A DNA stretch of 64,000 nt from Acheta domesticus. Taxonomy: Eukaryota > Arthropoda > Insecta > Orthoptera > Gryllidae. Positions within the stretch are counted from its first letter, which is position 1. Each line of letters starts with the position of its first letter. The translations under genes and the position numbers were made by a program. The notes beneath the pieces were generated by a model. It worked only from the letters and a program-made list of their open reading frames with translations. It had not been told where the DNA came from and made no database searches. The stretch is taken from NCBI GenBank assembly GCA_031308135.1, contig JAHLJT010000631.1:149172277-149236276 (forward strand), in the 5' to 3' direction. Below are positions 12,334 to 26,100 of the stretch, piece after piece.

Positions 12334-15300
12334 ATGGACATTGTTCAATGGAATTGTAATGGTTTCTATGCAAGACTTCCACATCTAAAACTCTTAATTA
12401 ATAACCTTAATCCACAAATTTTATGTATACAGGAAACCAATTTCAAAAACAATTCCAATGCAAAAATACGAGGATATAGAACATCCTTCTACAATAGAAG
12501 GCAAGCACAAATCGCTAGTGGAGGGGTAGCAATTTTTACAAAAACCGAAGTATTCATTCAAGATATTCCTCTCCAAACGACGTTAGAAGCAGTAGCAATC
12601 AAAGCCAGAATAAATTGTACTATAACTATCTGCAATATTTATCTACCAAATAGTATTTCATTAAATATTGCTGAACTAGATAACATTCTCGCACAACTGC
12701 CAAAACCGTTTATAATATTAGGAGACTTCAACAGTCATAACAACCTGTGGGGTTCCTCAACTGTAGACAGACGAGGAAAATTAATCGAAGAATGGTTAGA
12801 CAATCATAATGATTTGGTCATACTCAATACGGGAACGCCGACCCATTTCAACGTTAGTAACGGTACAGAAAGTGTCATAGATTTAAGCTTCGCGTCCACA
12901 GATATTGCAACAAAACTTTCATGGGCCCCAATGCAAGATCTATATGACAGCGATCACTATCCTTTATCCATAAACTGGTCAATCCAGCAACAAAAAATAG
13001 AGCAAAGAAATCGCCCTAAATGGATAATAAACAGAGCTAATTGGCCTCTTTTTCAATATATAATAATAATATTAACAATCGTAAAGTGCTAGATTCGCCT
13101 CAACAATATGAAATCAATACGATAGTTGGTGAGTTTATCACTTTGATTACAGAAGCAGCCAAGCAGGCAATCCCCCAAACTACAGGAAAAGTAATGAAAC
13201 GTCAAGTACCATGGTGGAATGAAGAGTGTACAAACGCTATAAAAGAAAAGAAAAGAGCGTTCAGGAAATTTAAAAAAAGCAAAACAATAGAAAATTGTAT
13301 TTCCTACAAGAAAGCAAGAGCTAAGGACCCGCTTAACACTTAAGACCACAATGATCCAATCATGGCAACAATTTACGTCATCCATCACGAATAAGACAGC
13401 AATTTCTGAAGTGTGGCACAAAGTCAAGATAATTAGCGGATCAAACACATATCACCTACCTAGAATGCTAATTGACAAGAATGGAGAAAAACAATTCTGT
13501 CCAGAAGCCATGAGTCATTTACTTGCTGATTCCTTTGCTAAAAACTCTAGCAACTCAAATTACGAACCAACATTTTTAGCACAAATTGCATCGTCTTCTA
13601 CCCCCTACTTGGAACTCAACAAAGAACTATTAGAAAACAATGAGGACCAGTATAACCAACCATTCCACATGCATGAGCTTAGCTATGTACTAAACAAGAG
13701 CAAAAATTCAGCACCAGGGCCGGACGACATACCAAACAGTTTTCTTAAGAATCTCCCAGAGAATGGATTAAAATATCTTTTACAAATATACAATAGTATT
13801 TGGACAACCCATACCCTTCCTAACCAATGGAGAGAAGCCATCGTAATTCCTTTCCCTAAACCTCTTAAAGACCATTCAAACCCAGTGAACTTTCGTCCCA
13901 TTTCGTTAACCTGTAATATATGCAGGATACTAGAAAAAATGGTTAACAATCGATTGAGATGGACCCTGGAAGAGAAAAATCTGATATCACAGTATCAAAG
14001 TGGCTTCAGATCACTCCGGTCAACAAATGATCATTTAGTCAGTATAGACACAGAAATATGTGACGCCTTAGCTACAAATCAACATGCTATTTTAGTCTCT
14101 TTAGACATTGAAAAAGCATACGAGATGGTATATAAAAAAAGACTCCTAAATATCCTTTCTGATATGGAAATAAAAGGTAATACACTAGCTTTCATAAATA
14201 ATTTCTTAAGTCACAGATATCTCAAAGTAAGATTACAAGAAAAAACATTCGAATGCTGTAGAAATGATCAATGGACTTCCGCAAGTGTCAGTACTTAGTG
14301 TTCTCCTTTTTCTCATAACTGTCAACGAAGTCAGTACATTAGTAAAAGGCCCAACTAAAATATTTTTATTTGCAGATGATATCACCCTTCTGTGCACTGG
14401 AAAAAATATTCAGTTAACTGCTAAAATAATCCAAGAAACATTAATAAAATTGACAATTGGGCCAGTTCTACAGGATTTATTATTTCCAAAACTAAATCTG
14501 AATTCATAGTATTTACCAGAAGATCCCATGAACAGAATGCAAAAATTACATTGGAAATTGGGAATAAAGAAATAAGAAGATCAAATACCTGTAAAATCCT
14601 TGGATTAGTGTTTGATGCCAAACATACATGGAAACATCATGTTGCAGCTCTAAAAACAGATTGCAAAAACAGACTGAATATCATAAAAATGCTAGCATGT
14701 AAAAAATGGGGAGCCCAGTCTGATTCTCTAATAAAAATTTATAAAGCCCTAATACAATCTAAACTCGATTATGGGTCAGTAGTGTATAGCGCAGCAGCCA
14801 AAACACTACTGAACACTTTGGATCCCATTATCCACAGTGCATGTCGCATAAGCTTAGGAGCCTTCAGAACTAGCCCGTGTACCAGCCTTCTAGCAGAGGC
14901 AGGTCTCATGCCACTGGAATTGCGAAGAAAGCTACAATGTTTAAAGTATGCATATGCAACATTCAGCATACCTCCAAACCAAACAAACGCATATATCTTC
15001 AACTCCCCTAAAACAGAAATGTATAAATGTACATCCAAATTTTCCAAAGCCTCTGAGAGAAAGACTTCCCTTATACCTTAACGCTCTAAATATAAATAAA
15101 CCCCTCATATTCCCAAGAAGCTATCACCCCATCCCCCCATGGCACTTATTCAATCCCACCATAAATCTTGAGTTTAATCAACTTCCACACACTTTCTCAC
15201 AATCTGAGACCCTTCTTCTCCCATTTATTGCTGAATATGAAGAAAAATTCAATAATTCACTTAAAGATCTACACAGATGGGTCAAAATGTAATGGTAAAT

Positions 15301-16079
15301 GCGGTTGTGCTATAATTTCAACCACAGAGGGTACTGAAGAAGTATTTCGACTACCTGATTTCTATTCAATTTATTCCTGTGAAGCTTGGGCAATCCTAAA
15401 AAGTATTGAAACCATATCTGCAAATAAAGTAAATCCAAACATACTTATCTTCTCTGATTCCCTGTCCTCATTGAGAGCCATAAATAATAGATATACAAAG
15501 AATATCTATATACAAAAAATACAAAAACTACTGTATGATCACCATGAGGCAGGAAATCAAATAGTTCTTACCTGGATTCCTTCCCACAAAGGCATTATAG
15601 GTAATGAAAAAGCAGATGAAGCCGCAAAAAGAGCAACAAAATTACCAAATATTGACAATAATGCTTATGGTTCATATGAAGATATTAAAAAGCTTTTTAA
15701 ATCTCAAATAGTTAAATACTGGGACACACAATGGAAGAACATAACCTCTAAACTGCCTCTTGTTAGGAGATCAATAAATGAATCTCCATTTCCACATAAG
15801 TTGGCTAACAGGAATAATCAGGTTACTATCACCAGACTCAGAATAGGTCATTTCAAAGCCAGTCATGGACATCTTATAAAAAAATCCGATCCAGAACAAT
15901 GTCCTAAGTGTGGAGCTAGAATTTCTTCCCCACATCTGCTACTTGAATGCCCAGAAACCAACGGTCAAAGAACAGCAATGAAAATCAATGGCATTTTATT
16001 AGACCTTCTTAATACCATAGAGAAGTGTGATCAAATTATCAAATATTTAAAAGGAATGGAACTGGACAAACTAATATAG
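12334..16079 (+). pseudogene. Family 1 ORF2, endonuclease-reverse transcriptase-RNase H (broken)
   Basis: ATG at 12,334 (MDIVQWNCNG) opens an APE-type endonuclease with CIQETNFK, GDFNSHN and DSDHYP, which hold catalytic and metal-binding residues. The reverse transcriptase follows with SAPGPDDIPN, RPISL, SLDIEKAYEMV (motif A Asp), NGLPQVSVLS (motif B, usual Gly changed to Val) and FADD (motif C). RNase H is at about 15,280-15,640: YTDGS, CEAWA, SDSLSS, then WIPSHKG and NEKADEAAK. The C-terminus has CPKC-x7-H-x4-C. Frame changes lie near 13,060-13,090, 13,322, 14,265-14,285, 14,440-14,460, 15,035-15,050 and 15,255. Known ORF2 proteins nick the target and copy the RNA in place. This copy is dead. 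The gap to ORF1 is 27 bp. Confidence 0.93.
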
Positions 16080-16139
16080 AACCGTATAGTGAAATGAATG
16101 GGATACCAAGTAAGGGGCTTATTTACTAAATTGTGGATA

Positions 16140-16142
<3 letters not shown>

Positions 16143-16192
<50 letters not shown>
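16143..16192. repeat. (TA)n microsatellite
   Basis: About 25 uninterrupted AT/TA dinucleotides are followed by TGTATG/TATG-rich sequence to about 16,290. It lies inside the family 1 3' UTR and is probably length-polymorphic. Confidence 0.97.
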
Positions 16193-16196
<4 letters not shown>

Positions 16197-16722
16197 ATGT
16201 GTTGAATGTGAATGTATATGTATGTATATGTTTATTATATGTATGCATCTGTATATATGTATATGTAAGTCTATGTATATGTACTTTGACATATTGTAAA
16301 TGACATTTGCTATTCTGTGTACTGAATTTAAATACCTCTATGTATAATTCTGTCCAACGGGCAAATTGATAGGTGAAATGACCACTTAAACCCACAGAAG
16401 TACAAATTAGAGCATTGTACTGGGAATTAATAGTAACTTAGGGATCTATTTAAAAACATGAAAGTTATGTAATCTAAATTTAAAATTTTCCTTTAAATTT
16501 TATTGTACTTTCCAGTAACATAAACTGAATTAATAAGCTAATATGGATTCTGAAATTGAGTATTAATTTCCTAGGGATACAATGGATCATTACATTGATT
16601 CAAACAGTTAACAACTGGTTCATATGAGGTTGCATTATTGTGTCAAGTATGTAATGTATTGCATGTATTGCTATGTAATTTATGTATCTAAATATGTGAC
16701 AAGTGTACTTGTGTATTACTGT

Positions 16723-16766
16723 GGTCGCTTATGACCCGAGCAGTTTAAAAGCGACCTAAAATAAAT
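16723..16766 (+). promoter_or_regulatory. 3'-terminal stem-loop and A-rich tail of family 1
   Basis: GGTCGC (16,723-16,728) pairs perfectly with GCGACC (16,751-16,756). The loop between them includes TTATGACC and GCAGTTTAAAA. TAAAATAAATTTAAAA follows, with an AATAAA-type signal. Elements at 23.1 kb and 43.7 kb have the same fold with different, still pairing, bases. It probably marks the RNA end recognised by the reverse transcriptase, as 3' stem-loops do in some LINE/SINE pairs. Confidence 0.65.
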
Positions 16767-16774
16767 TTAAAAAA

Positions 16775-19700
16775 ATGCATTTTTTGATATCTCAGATGAT
16801 TTCCTAAGAAATGCAGAATGTTGGGTATTACAGATCTTCTCCTCAAACAATTATAAGAAACGGACTTTTAGCAAAGTATTTAGTCTTCACTAACGATTTT
16901 ATCTCATGTCACTACTGAAAATTTTCTCCTGAGAAGTATTCAGAAACTTGTTAAAATTCTGGCAAAATTTAAATTTATTTTTTTTAGAAATTATTTTTTT
17001 TATAAATTCTGGTTCTAAGTGTAGTATCAGGATCCTTCAAAATGATTATGACAAATTTAATTGTGTAAAGGATTCGTATATTTTAATTAATATATTTTCA
17101 ATGTAGGCTTTTGTAGGTGTAAACCTCTCACCACTACTCACCCTATGAATACTCCTACACCAACAGCTTAATACCAAAATAACTGTCAAAAAAGAACATC
17201 CATGTGAAAGAACTATAAGAATCGTAATATACAAACAAGACAATTCTCTTGAGGAAGTGTTGACAAATACTTCTGGCATTAACATTGCTCCACGACCTCG
17301 GGAAATATTAACTTTCAACGAAATATGAGAAGTAAAAGAAATGTCTAAAAACGTTTACAGACATCTCCGACGCCTTCACAAAACTGTGCGACCAGTTTCA
17401 TGACTGAAACTCCCTTCGTGAGTGCAAGATCAGATAAGAAAAAGAAGTATTGAACTCAGTTTCTTGTAATAGTGATTTAGTCGTTTCAGCCGCTAATAAT
17501 GCGGTTTTTTGATATCTCAGATGATTTCCTAATAAATGCAAAATGTTTGGTATTGGAGATCTTCTCCTCAAACTATTATAAGAAACAGACTTTTAGCAAA
17601 GTATTTAGTCTTCACTAACGATTTTATGTCATGTCACTACTGAAAATTTTCTCCTGAGAACAATTCAGAGACCTGTAAAATTTCTGGAAAATTTAAATTT
17701 ATTTTTTTTTAAGTAATTTTTTTTCTAAATTCTGGTTCTGAGAGTAGAGTGAGGATCATTAAAATGATTATAACAAATTAATTTGTGTAAAGGTTTCATA
17801 TATTTTACTTAAATTACTTTCAATGTAGGCTTTTTATGTGTAAAAATCTCACCACTACTTACCCTATGACAACTCCTACACCAACTGCTTTATACCAAAC
17901 TACCTGTCAAAAGTGAACATCCATGTGAAAGCACTATAAGAAACGTAATATTCAACAACAGGCAATTCTCTTGAGGAAGTGTAGGCAAATATTTTTGACA
18001 TTAACATAGCTGCACGACCTCGCGAAATATTAACTTTCAACGAAATATCAGAAGTAAAAGAAACGTCTAAAAATCGTTTACAGACATTTCCGATGCCTTC
18101 ATCCAAATCGGTGCGGCCAGTTTCATGAGTGAAACTCTCTTCGTCGGTGCAAGATCAGATAGATAAAAGAAATCTTTACGTCAGTGTCTTGAAATAGTGT
18201 TTTTAGCCGTTTCAGCCGCTAATAATGCGTTTTTCGATATCTCAGAAGATTTCCTAATAAAGACAAAGATTTTGCTATTTGAGAATTTCTCTTCCAACAA
18301 TTATAATAAACGGACTTTTAGCAAAGTATTTAGTCTTCAATAGCGTATTTTTGTATTGTCATAACTGAAAATTTTCTCCTGACAACAATTCAGAGACCTG
18401 TAAAATTTCTGGAAAATTAAATTTTTTTTTGACATTATTTTTTTTCTAAATTCTGGTTCTGAGAGTAGATTCAGGATCATTAAGATGATTATAAGAATTT
18501 AATTTGTGTAAAGGTTTCATATATTTTACTTAAATTATTTTCAATGTAGGCTTATGTATGTGTAAAACACTCACCACTACTTACACTATGACAACTCCTA
18601 AACCAACTGCTTTATACCAAACTACCTGTCAAAAGTGAACATCCATGTGAAAGCACTATAAGAAACGTAATATTCAACAACGGCAGTTCTCTTGAGGAAG
18701 TGTTGGCAAATATTTCTGGCATTAACATTGCTGCACGACCTCGCGAAATATTAATTTTAAACGATAAATAGGAAGTAAAACAAATGTCTAAAACGTTTAC
18801 AGACATCTCCGTTGCCTTCACCAAACTGTGCGACCAGATTATGTCTGAAACTCTCTTCGTGAGTGCAAGATCAGATAGATAAAGAAATATTTACGTCAGT
18901 GTCATGAAATAGTGTTTTTAGCCGTTTCAGGCGCTAATAATGCGTTTTTCGATATCTCAGAAGATTTCCTAATAAATGCATAATGTTTTGCTATTGGAGA
19001 ATTCTCTACGAACAATTATTATAAACGGACTTTTAGCAAAGTATTTAGTCTTCAATAGCGATTTTATGTATTGTCATAACTGAAAATTATCTCCTGAGAA
19101 CAATTCAGAGACCTGTAAAATTTCTGGAAAATTTAAATTTTTTTTTTTTGAAATTATTTCTTTTCTAATTTCTGGTTCTGAGAGTAGAGTCAGGATCCAT
19201 TAAAATGATTATAACAATTTAATTTGTGTAAAGATTTTCATATATTTTACCTAAATTATTTTCAATGTAGGCTTTTTTATGTGTAAACACTCACCACTAC
19301 TTACACTATGACAACTCCTACACCTAACTGCTTTATACCAAACTACCTGTCAAAAGTGAACATCCATGTGAAAGCACTATAAGAAACGTAATATTCAACA
19401 AAGGCAATTCTCTTGAGGAAGTGTTGGCAAATATTTCTGGCATTAACATTGCTGCACGACCTCGCGAAGTATTAATTTTAAACGATATATCAGAAGTAAA
19501 ACAAATGTCTAAATACGTTTACAGACATCTCCGGTGCCTTCACCAAACTGTGCGACCAGATTCATGACTGAAACTCTCTTCGTGAGTGGAAGATCAGATG
19601 AGATACAAGAAATCTTTACGTCAGTGTCTTGAAATAGTGTTATTTAGCCGTTTCAGCCGCTAATAATGCGTTTTTCGATATCTCAGAAGATTTCCAAATA

Positions 19701-22602
19701 TATGCAGAATGTTTTGCCATTGGAGATCATCTCTACGAACAATTATAATAAACGGACTTTTAGCAAAGTATTTAGTACTTCACTAGCGATTTTAAGTAAT
19801 GTCATAACTGAAAATTTTCTCCTGAAAAATATTCAGAGACCTGTAAAATTTCTGGAAAATTTAAATTTATTTTTGATTTTGAAATTATTTTTTTTCTAAA
19901 TTCTGGTTCTGAGAGTAGGTCAGGATCCTTAAAATGATTATGACAAATTAATTTGTGTAAAGGTTTCATATATTTTACTTAAATTATTTTCAATGTAGGC
20001 TTTTGTATGTGTAAACTCTCACCACTACTTACCCTATTACTACTCCTATACCAACAGCTTAAACGAAACTTCCCGTCAAAAGTGAACATCCATGGGAATG
20101 CACTATAAGAATCGTAATATTCAACAATGGCAATTCTCTTGAGGAAGTGTTGGCAAATATTTCTGGCATTAACATTGCTGCACGACATCACGAAATATTA
20201 ACCTTAAACGAAATATCAGAAGTAAAAGAAACCTCTAAAAACGTTTACAGACATCTCCGATGCATTCACCAAACTGTGTTACCAGATTCATGACTGAAAC
20301 TCTTGCCTGAGTGCAAATCAGATAGCTAAAGCAGTATTGAACTCTGTGTCTTGAAATAGTGTTTTTAGCCGTTTCAGCAGCTAATAATGCGTTTTACGAT
20401 ATCTCAAAAAATATCCTAAAAAATTGCAGAAATTTTGCTATTGGAGATGTTCTCTTCGAACAATTATAATAAACGGACTTTTAGCAAAGTATTTATTCTT
20501 CATTAGCGATTTTAGGTAATGCAATAACTTAAAATTTCTCCTGAGAACAATTCAGAGACCTTAAAAATTTCTGGAAAATTTAAATTTATTTTTTTTTTAA
20601 ATTATTTTTTTTCTAAATTCTGGTTCTGAGAGCAGGGTCAGTATCCTTAAAATGATTATAACAAATTAATTTGTGTAAAGGTTTCATATATTTTAATTAA
20701 ATTATTTTCAATGTAGGCTTTTGTATGTGTAAAACTCTCAACACTACTTACCCAATGACAACTCCTACATTAACAGATTTATTCCAAACTACCTTTCAAA
20801 GAGAACATCCGTGTGAAAGCAGTATAAGAAACGTAATATTCAACAAAGGCAATTCCTTGAGGAAGTGTTGGCAAATATATCTGGCATTTACATTTCTGCA
20901 CGAACTCGCGAAATATTAACTTTCAACGAAATATCAGAAGTAAAACAAATGTCTAAAAACGTTTACAGAAACCTCCGATCCCTTCACCAAACTGTGCGAC
21001 CAGATTCATGACTAAAACTCTCTTCGTGAGTGCAAGATCAGATAGGTAAAAGAAGTATTGAACTCAGTGTCTTGAAATAGTGTTTTTAGCCGTTTCAGTC
21101 GCTAATAATGCGTTTTTCGATATCTCAGAAGATTTCCTAATAAATGCAGAATGTTTTGCTATTGGAGGTCATCTCTTCAAACAATTATAATAAACGGTCT
21201 TTTAGCAAAAGATTTAGTCTTCACTAGCGATTTTATGAAATGTAATAATTGAAAATTTTCTCCTGAGAACAATTCAGAGACCTGTAAAATGTCGGGAAAA
21301 TTTAAATTTATTTTTTTTTAAATTATTTTCTTTCTAAATTCTGGATCTGAGAGTAGGGTCAGGATCCTTAAAATGATTACAACAAATTAATTTGTGTAAA
21401 GGTTTCATATATTTTACTTAAATTATTTTCAATGTAGGCTTTTGTATGTGTAAAACTCTCACCACTACTTACCCCATGACAACTCCTACACCAACAGCTT
21501 TATACCAAACTACCTGTCAAAAGTGAACATCCATGTGAAAGCAGTATAAGAAATGTAATATTCAACAAAGGCAATTCTCTTGAGGAAGTATTGAAAATAT
21601 TTCTGGCATTAACATTGCTGCTCGACCTCGCGAAATATTAACTTTCAACGAAATATCAGAAGTGAAACAAAAGTCTAAAAACGTTTACAGACATCTCCGA
21701 TGCCTTCAGCAAACTGTGCGGCAAGTTTTATGAGTGAATTTCTCCTCGTGGGTGCAAGATCAGATAGGTAAAGGAAGTATTGAATTCAGTGTCTTCAAAT
21801 AGTGTTTTTAGCCGTTTCAGCAGCTAGTAATGCGTTTTTTCGATATCTCAGAAGATTTCCAAATATATGCAGAATGTTTTGCCATTGGAGATCTTCTCTT
21901 CGAACAATTATAATTAACGGACTTTTAGCGAAGTTTTTAGACTTCACTAGCGATTTTAAGTAATGTAATAACTGAAAATTTTCTCCTGAAACAATTCAGA
22001 GACTTGTAAATTTCTGGAAAATTTAAATTTATTTTTGTTTTTGAAATTATTTTTTTTTGTAAATTCTGGTTCTGAGAGTAAGGTCAGGATCCTTAAAATG
22101 ATTATGACAAATTAATTTGTGTAAAGGTTTCATATATTTTACTTAAATTATTTTCAATGTAGGCTTTTGTATGTGTAAAACTCTCACCACTACTTACCCT
22201 ATTACTACTCCTACACCAACAGCTTTATACCAAACTTCCCGTCAAAAGTGAACATCCATGGAAATGCACTATAAGAATCGTAATATCCGACAATGGCAAT
22301 TCTCTTGAGGAAGTGTTTGCAAATATTTCTGGCATTAACATTGCTGCACAACATCACGAAATATTAACCTTAAACGAAATATCAGATGTAAAAGAAACGT
22401 CTAAAAACGTTTACAGACATCTTCGATGCCTTCACCACACTGTGTTACCAGATTCTTGTCTGAAACTCTCTTCGTGAGTGCAAGATGAGATAGGTAAAAG
22501 CAGTATTGAACTCAGTGTCTTGAAATAGTGTTTTTTGCCCTTTCAGCAGCTAATAATGCGTTTTACGATATCTCAAAAAATATCCTAAAAAAATGCAGAA
22601 AT
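16775..22602 (+). repeat. Satellite array, type A monomers, forward
   Basis: Satellite resumes in the same monomer phase at TGCATTTTTTGATATCTCAG and continues with eight or so monomers at 710-730 bp spacing. It is interrupted at 22,603, in the 'cctaaaaaaatgcagaaat' part of a monomer, by a retrotransposon 3' end. No host gene is seen. The short open frames on both strands are monomer sequence. Confidence 0.93.
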
Positions 22603-22603
22603 A

Positions 22604-23020
22604 CACAAATTATCATGTACCACTGAAGATATTCTGAAGTATATAAGGAAAGTGATGACAAACAAATGGAACCACGACTGGACAAAATATAAAGCCAGCT
22701 CAATGCATAAAACCTTAAATAAATTTAACTCAATACGCTTCAATAAGAAAATAAATCGCAGAGAACAAGTTATACTATCGAGAATAAGATCTGGACATTC
22801 CAAATTAACCCTTCTTCATCTACTGCAAAAAAGATCCCCTCCAATGTGTGAACTGTGCAAAATTCAAAGGACTCTAGACCATATTTTTAAAGAGTGTCCA
22901 AACTTAAATCAACTAAGACAATCATTTAAATTCAAACATGAAGCTATATTGTATTCCACTGAAGAACAAGATCATATTATTAAGTTTTGTAAAGCTGCAA
23001 ACATTTTCAAGGATATTTAA
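22604..23020 (+). pseudogene. ORF2 C-terminus of the third family (truncated)
   Basis: The frame is open from the truncation point for 138 codons to a TAA at 23,018-23,020 and has no internal stop. It contains LSRIRSGHSKLTLLHLL, then CELCKIQRTLDHIFKEC, a C-x2-C-x7-H-x4-C motif. This aligns with LRIGHFKASHGHLIKK and CPKCGARISSPHLLLEC of the element at 10.7 kb, the region after RNase H in Jockey/I-type ORF2 proteins. The endonuclease, reverse transcriptase and RNase H parts are absent, so there is no function. The intact frame implies a fairly recent insertion, or too short a target for mutations to show. Confidence 0.85.
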
Positions 23021-23123
23021 TCTCATTACTGTATACATTTATTAGTATATTCCTACAATGTTGTAATCCCATAATGTCAATTGTAATTTAATGATATACA
23101 TGTAATCTCTAATGTACAGTGTA

Positions 23124-23166
23124 TATAGTCCCTAATGACCATGACGTTGATGCGACTATAAATAAA
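23124..23166 (+). promoter_or_regulatory. 3'-terminal stem-loop of the third family
   Basis: TATAGTC (23,124-23,130) pairs perfectly with GACTATA (23,154-23,160). The loop contains TAATGACC and GTTGATGC, close to the loops at 16.73 and 43.76 kb. AATAAAAATT and the A10 tail follow. Confidence 0.62.
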
Positions 23167-23183
23167 AATTATTGAAAAAAAAA

Positions 23184-26100
23184 ACGGACTTTTAGCAAAG
23201 TATTTAGTGTTCACTAGCGATTTTAAGTAATGTAATAACTGAAAATTTTCTCCTGAAAAATATTCAGAGACCTGTAAATTTTCTGGAATATTTAAAGTTT
23301 TTTTTTTTAATTATATTTTTTCTAAATTCTGGTTCTGAGAGTAAGGTCAGGATCCTAAAAATGATTATGACAAATTAATTTGTGTAAAGGTTTCATATAT
23401 TTTACTTAAATTATTTTCAATGTAAGCTTTTGTATGTGTAAAACTCTCACCACTACTTACCCTATGACTACTCCTACACCAACAGCTTTATACCAAACAA
23501 TCTGACAAAAGTGATCATTCATGTGAAAGCACTATGGGAAAAGTAATATTTAACTAAGGCAATTCTCTTGAGGAAGTGTTGGCAAATATTTCTGGCATTA
23601 ACATTTTTGATCGACATCGCGAAATATAAACCCTAAACGAAATATTCAGAAGTAAAAGAAACCTCTAAAAACCTTTACAGACATCTCCGATGCCTTCACC
23701 AAACTGTGCGGCCAGTTTCATGAGTGAAACTCTCTTCGTCGGTGCAAGATGAGATAGGTAAAAAAGTATTGAACTCAGTGTTTTCAAATAGTGTTTTTAA
23801 CCGTTTCAGCCGCTAGTAATGCGTTTTTCGATATCTCAGAAGATTTCCTAATAAATGCAGAATGTTTTGCTATTGGAGATCTTCTCTTTGAACAATTTTA
23901 ATAAACGGACTTTTAGCAAAGTATTTAGACTTCACTAGCGATTTTAAGTAATGTAATAACTGAAAATTTTCTCCTGAAAACAATTCAGAGACCTGTAAAA
24001 TTTCTGGAAAATTTAAATTTAATTTTGTTTTTGAAATTATTTTTTTTCTAAATTCTGGTTCTGAGAGTAAGGTCAGGATCCTTAAAATGATTATGACAAA
24101 TTAATTTGTGTAAAGGTTTCATATATTTTACTTAAATTATTTTCAGTGTAGGCTTTTGTATGTGTAAAACTCTCACCACTACTTACCCTATTACTACTCC
24201 TATACCAACAGCTTAAACGAAACTTCCCGTCAAAAGTGAACATCCATGGGAATGCACTATAAGAATCGTAATATTCAACAATGGCAATTCTCTTGAGGAA
24301 GTGTTGGCAAATATTTCTGGCATTAACATTGCTGCACGACATCACGAAATATTAACCTTAAACGAAATATCAGAAGTAAAAGAAACCTCTAAAAACGTTT
24401 ACAGACATCTCCGATGCCTTCACCAAACTGTGTTACCAGATTCATGACTGAAACTCTCTTCCTGAGTGCAAATCAGATAGCTGAAAGCAGTATTGAACCC
24501 AGTTCTTGAAATAGTGTTTTTAGCCGTTTAACAAATTGATTTGTGTAAAGGTTACATATATTTTAATTAAATAATTTTCAATGTAGGCTTTTGTATGTGT
24601 AAAACTGTCAACACTACTTACCCAATGACAACTCCTACATTAACAGATTTATACCAAACTACCTTTCAAAGAGAACATCAATGTGAAAGCACTATAAGCA
24701 ACGTAATATTCAACAAAGGCAATTCCTTGAGGAAGTGTTGGCAAATATATCTGGCATTTACATTTCTGCACGAACTCGCGAAATATTAACTTTCAACGAA
24801 CTATCAGAAGTAAAACAAATGTCTAAAAACTTTTACAGAAACCTCCGATCCCTTCACCAAACTGTGCGACCAGATTCATGACTGAAACTCTCTTCGTGAG
24901 TGCCAGATCAGATAGGTAAAAGAAGTATTGAACTCAGTGTCTTGAAATAGTGTTTTTAGCCGTTTCAGTCGCTAATAATGCGTTTTTCGATATCTCAGAA
25001 GATTTCCTAATAAATGCAGAATGTTTTGCTATTGGAGATCTTCTCTTCGAACAATTATAATAAACGGACTTTTAGCAAAGTATTTAGTCTTCACTAGCGA
25101 TTTTAAGTAATGTAATAGCTGAAAGTTTTCTCCCGAAAACAATTCAGAGACCTGTAAAATTTCTGGAATATTTAAATTTATTTTTCTTTTGAAATTACAT
25201 TTTTTCTAAATTCTGGTTCTGAGAGTGAGGTCAGGATTCTTAAAATTATTATGACAAATTAATTTCAGTAAAGGTTTCATATATTTTACTTAAATTATTT
25301 TCAATGTAGGCTTTTGTATGTGTAAAACTCTCACCACTACTTATCCTATGACTACTCCTACATTAAGAGCTTTATACCAAACTATCTGACAAAAGTGATC
25401 ATTCATATGAAAGCTCTATAAGAAATGTAATATTCAACAAAGGCAATTCTATTGAGGAAGTGTTGGCAAATATTTCTGGCATTAACATTGCTGGACGACA
25501 TCGCGAAATATAAACCTTAAACAAAATATCAGAAGTAAAAGAAACGTCTAAAAAACGTTTACAGACATCTCCGATGCCTTCACCAAACTGTGCGGCCAGT
25601 TTCATGAGTGAAACTCTCTTCGTTGTTGCAAGATCAGATAGGTAAAAGAAGTATTGAACTCAGTGTCTTGAAATAGTGTGTATAGCCGTTTCAGCCGCTA
25701 AAAATGTTTTTTTTTGATATCTCAGAAGATTTCTTAATAAATGCAGAATGTTTTGCTATTGGAGATCTTCTCTTCGAACAATTATAATAAACGGACTTTT
25801 AGCAAAGTATTTAGTCTTCAATAGCGATTTTTATGTAATGTCATAAGTGAAAAGATTCTTATGAGAACAATTCAGAGACCTGTTAAAATTTCTAAGAAAA
25901 TTTAAATTTATTTTGTTTGGAATTATTTTTTTTCTAAATTCTGGTTCTATGATTAGGGTCAGGATCCTTAAAATGATTATGACAAATTAATTTGTGTAAA
26001 TGTTTCATATATTTTACTTAAATTATTTTCAATGTTGGCTTTTGTATGTGTAAAACTCTCACCACCACTTACTCTATGACATCTCCTACATTAAGAGCTT

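Larger units (their letters stand above)
10696..16774 (+). mobile_element. Full-length decayed non-LTR retrotransposon, family 1 (I/Jockey-like)
   Basis: This is a complete element of about 6.08 kb. It has a 5' UTR from 10,696, ORF1 (gag-like, CCHC knuckle), ORF2 (endonuclease, reverse transcriptase, RNase H and a C-terminal Cys/His motif), a 3' UTR of about 700 bp with a (TA)n tract, a terminal stem-loop and a short A-rich tail. ORF1 carries two in-frame stops and two frameshifts, and ORF2 about six frameshifts, so it is long dead. The flanks are satellite. A target duplication is only faintly suggested (left 'aatattttttt', right 'aatgcatttttt'). It is related to, but clearly a different family from, the element at 43.7-49.2 kb. 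Confidence 0.93.
16080..16774 (+). other. 3' UTR of family 1
   Basis: This is about 700 bp of AT-rich sequence with no open frame. It holds the (TA)n tract and, at the end, a stem-loop and an AAAATAAA stretch. Its last 96 bases recur as a separate truncated insertion at 36,794-36,897, which confirms the 3' end of the family. Confidence 0.85.
22603..23183 (+). mobile_element. 5'-truncated 3' end of a third non-LTR family
   Basis: About 580 bp comprise the C-terminal part of an ORF2, a 160-bp 3' UTR, a terminal stem-loop and an A10 tail. The sequence differs clearly from the elements at 10.7 and 43.7 kb but shares their C-terminal motif and 3' fold, so it is a third related family. No target duplication is found. 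Compared with neighbouring monomers, about 40 bp of satellite (the part between 'gcagaa' and 'aaacggac') is missing at the insertion point. Confidence 0.88.

Noticed and set aside
13089..13448. Antisense open frames inside the retrotransposon ORFs (for example 13,089-13,448 and 45,057-45,251)
   Set aside because: They are shadows of the ORF2 coding strand, whose motifs are unmistakable.
16126..16395. Minus-strand frame of 89 codons across the (TA)n tract
   Set aside because: It is low-complexity translation of a microsatellite (alternating Tyr-Ile), not a gene.
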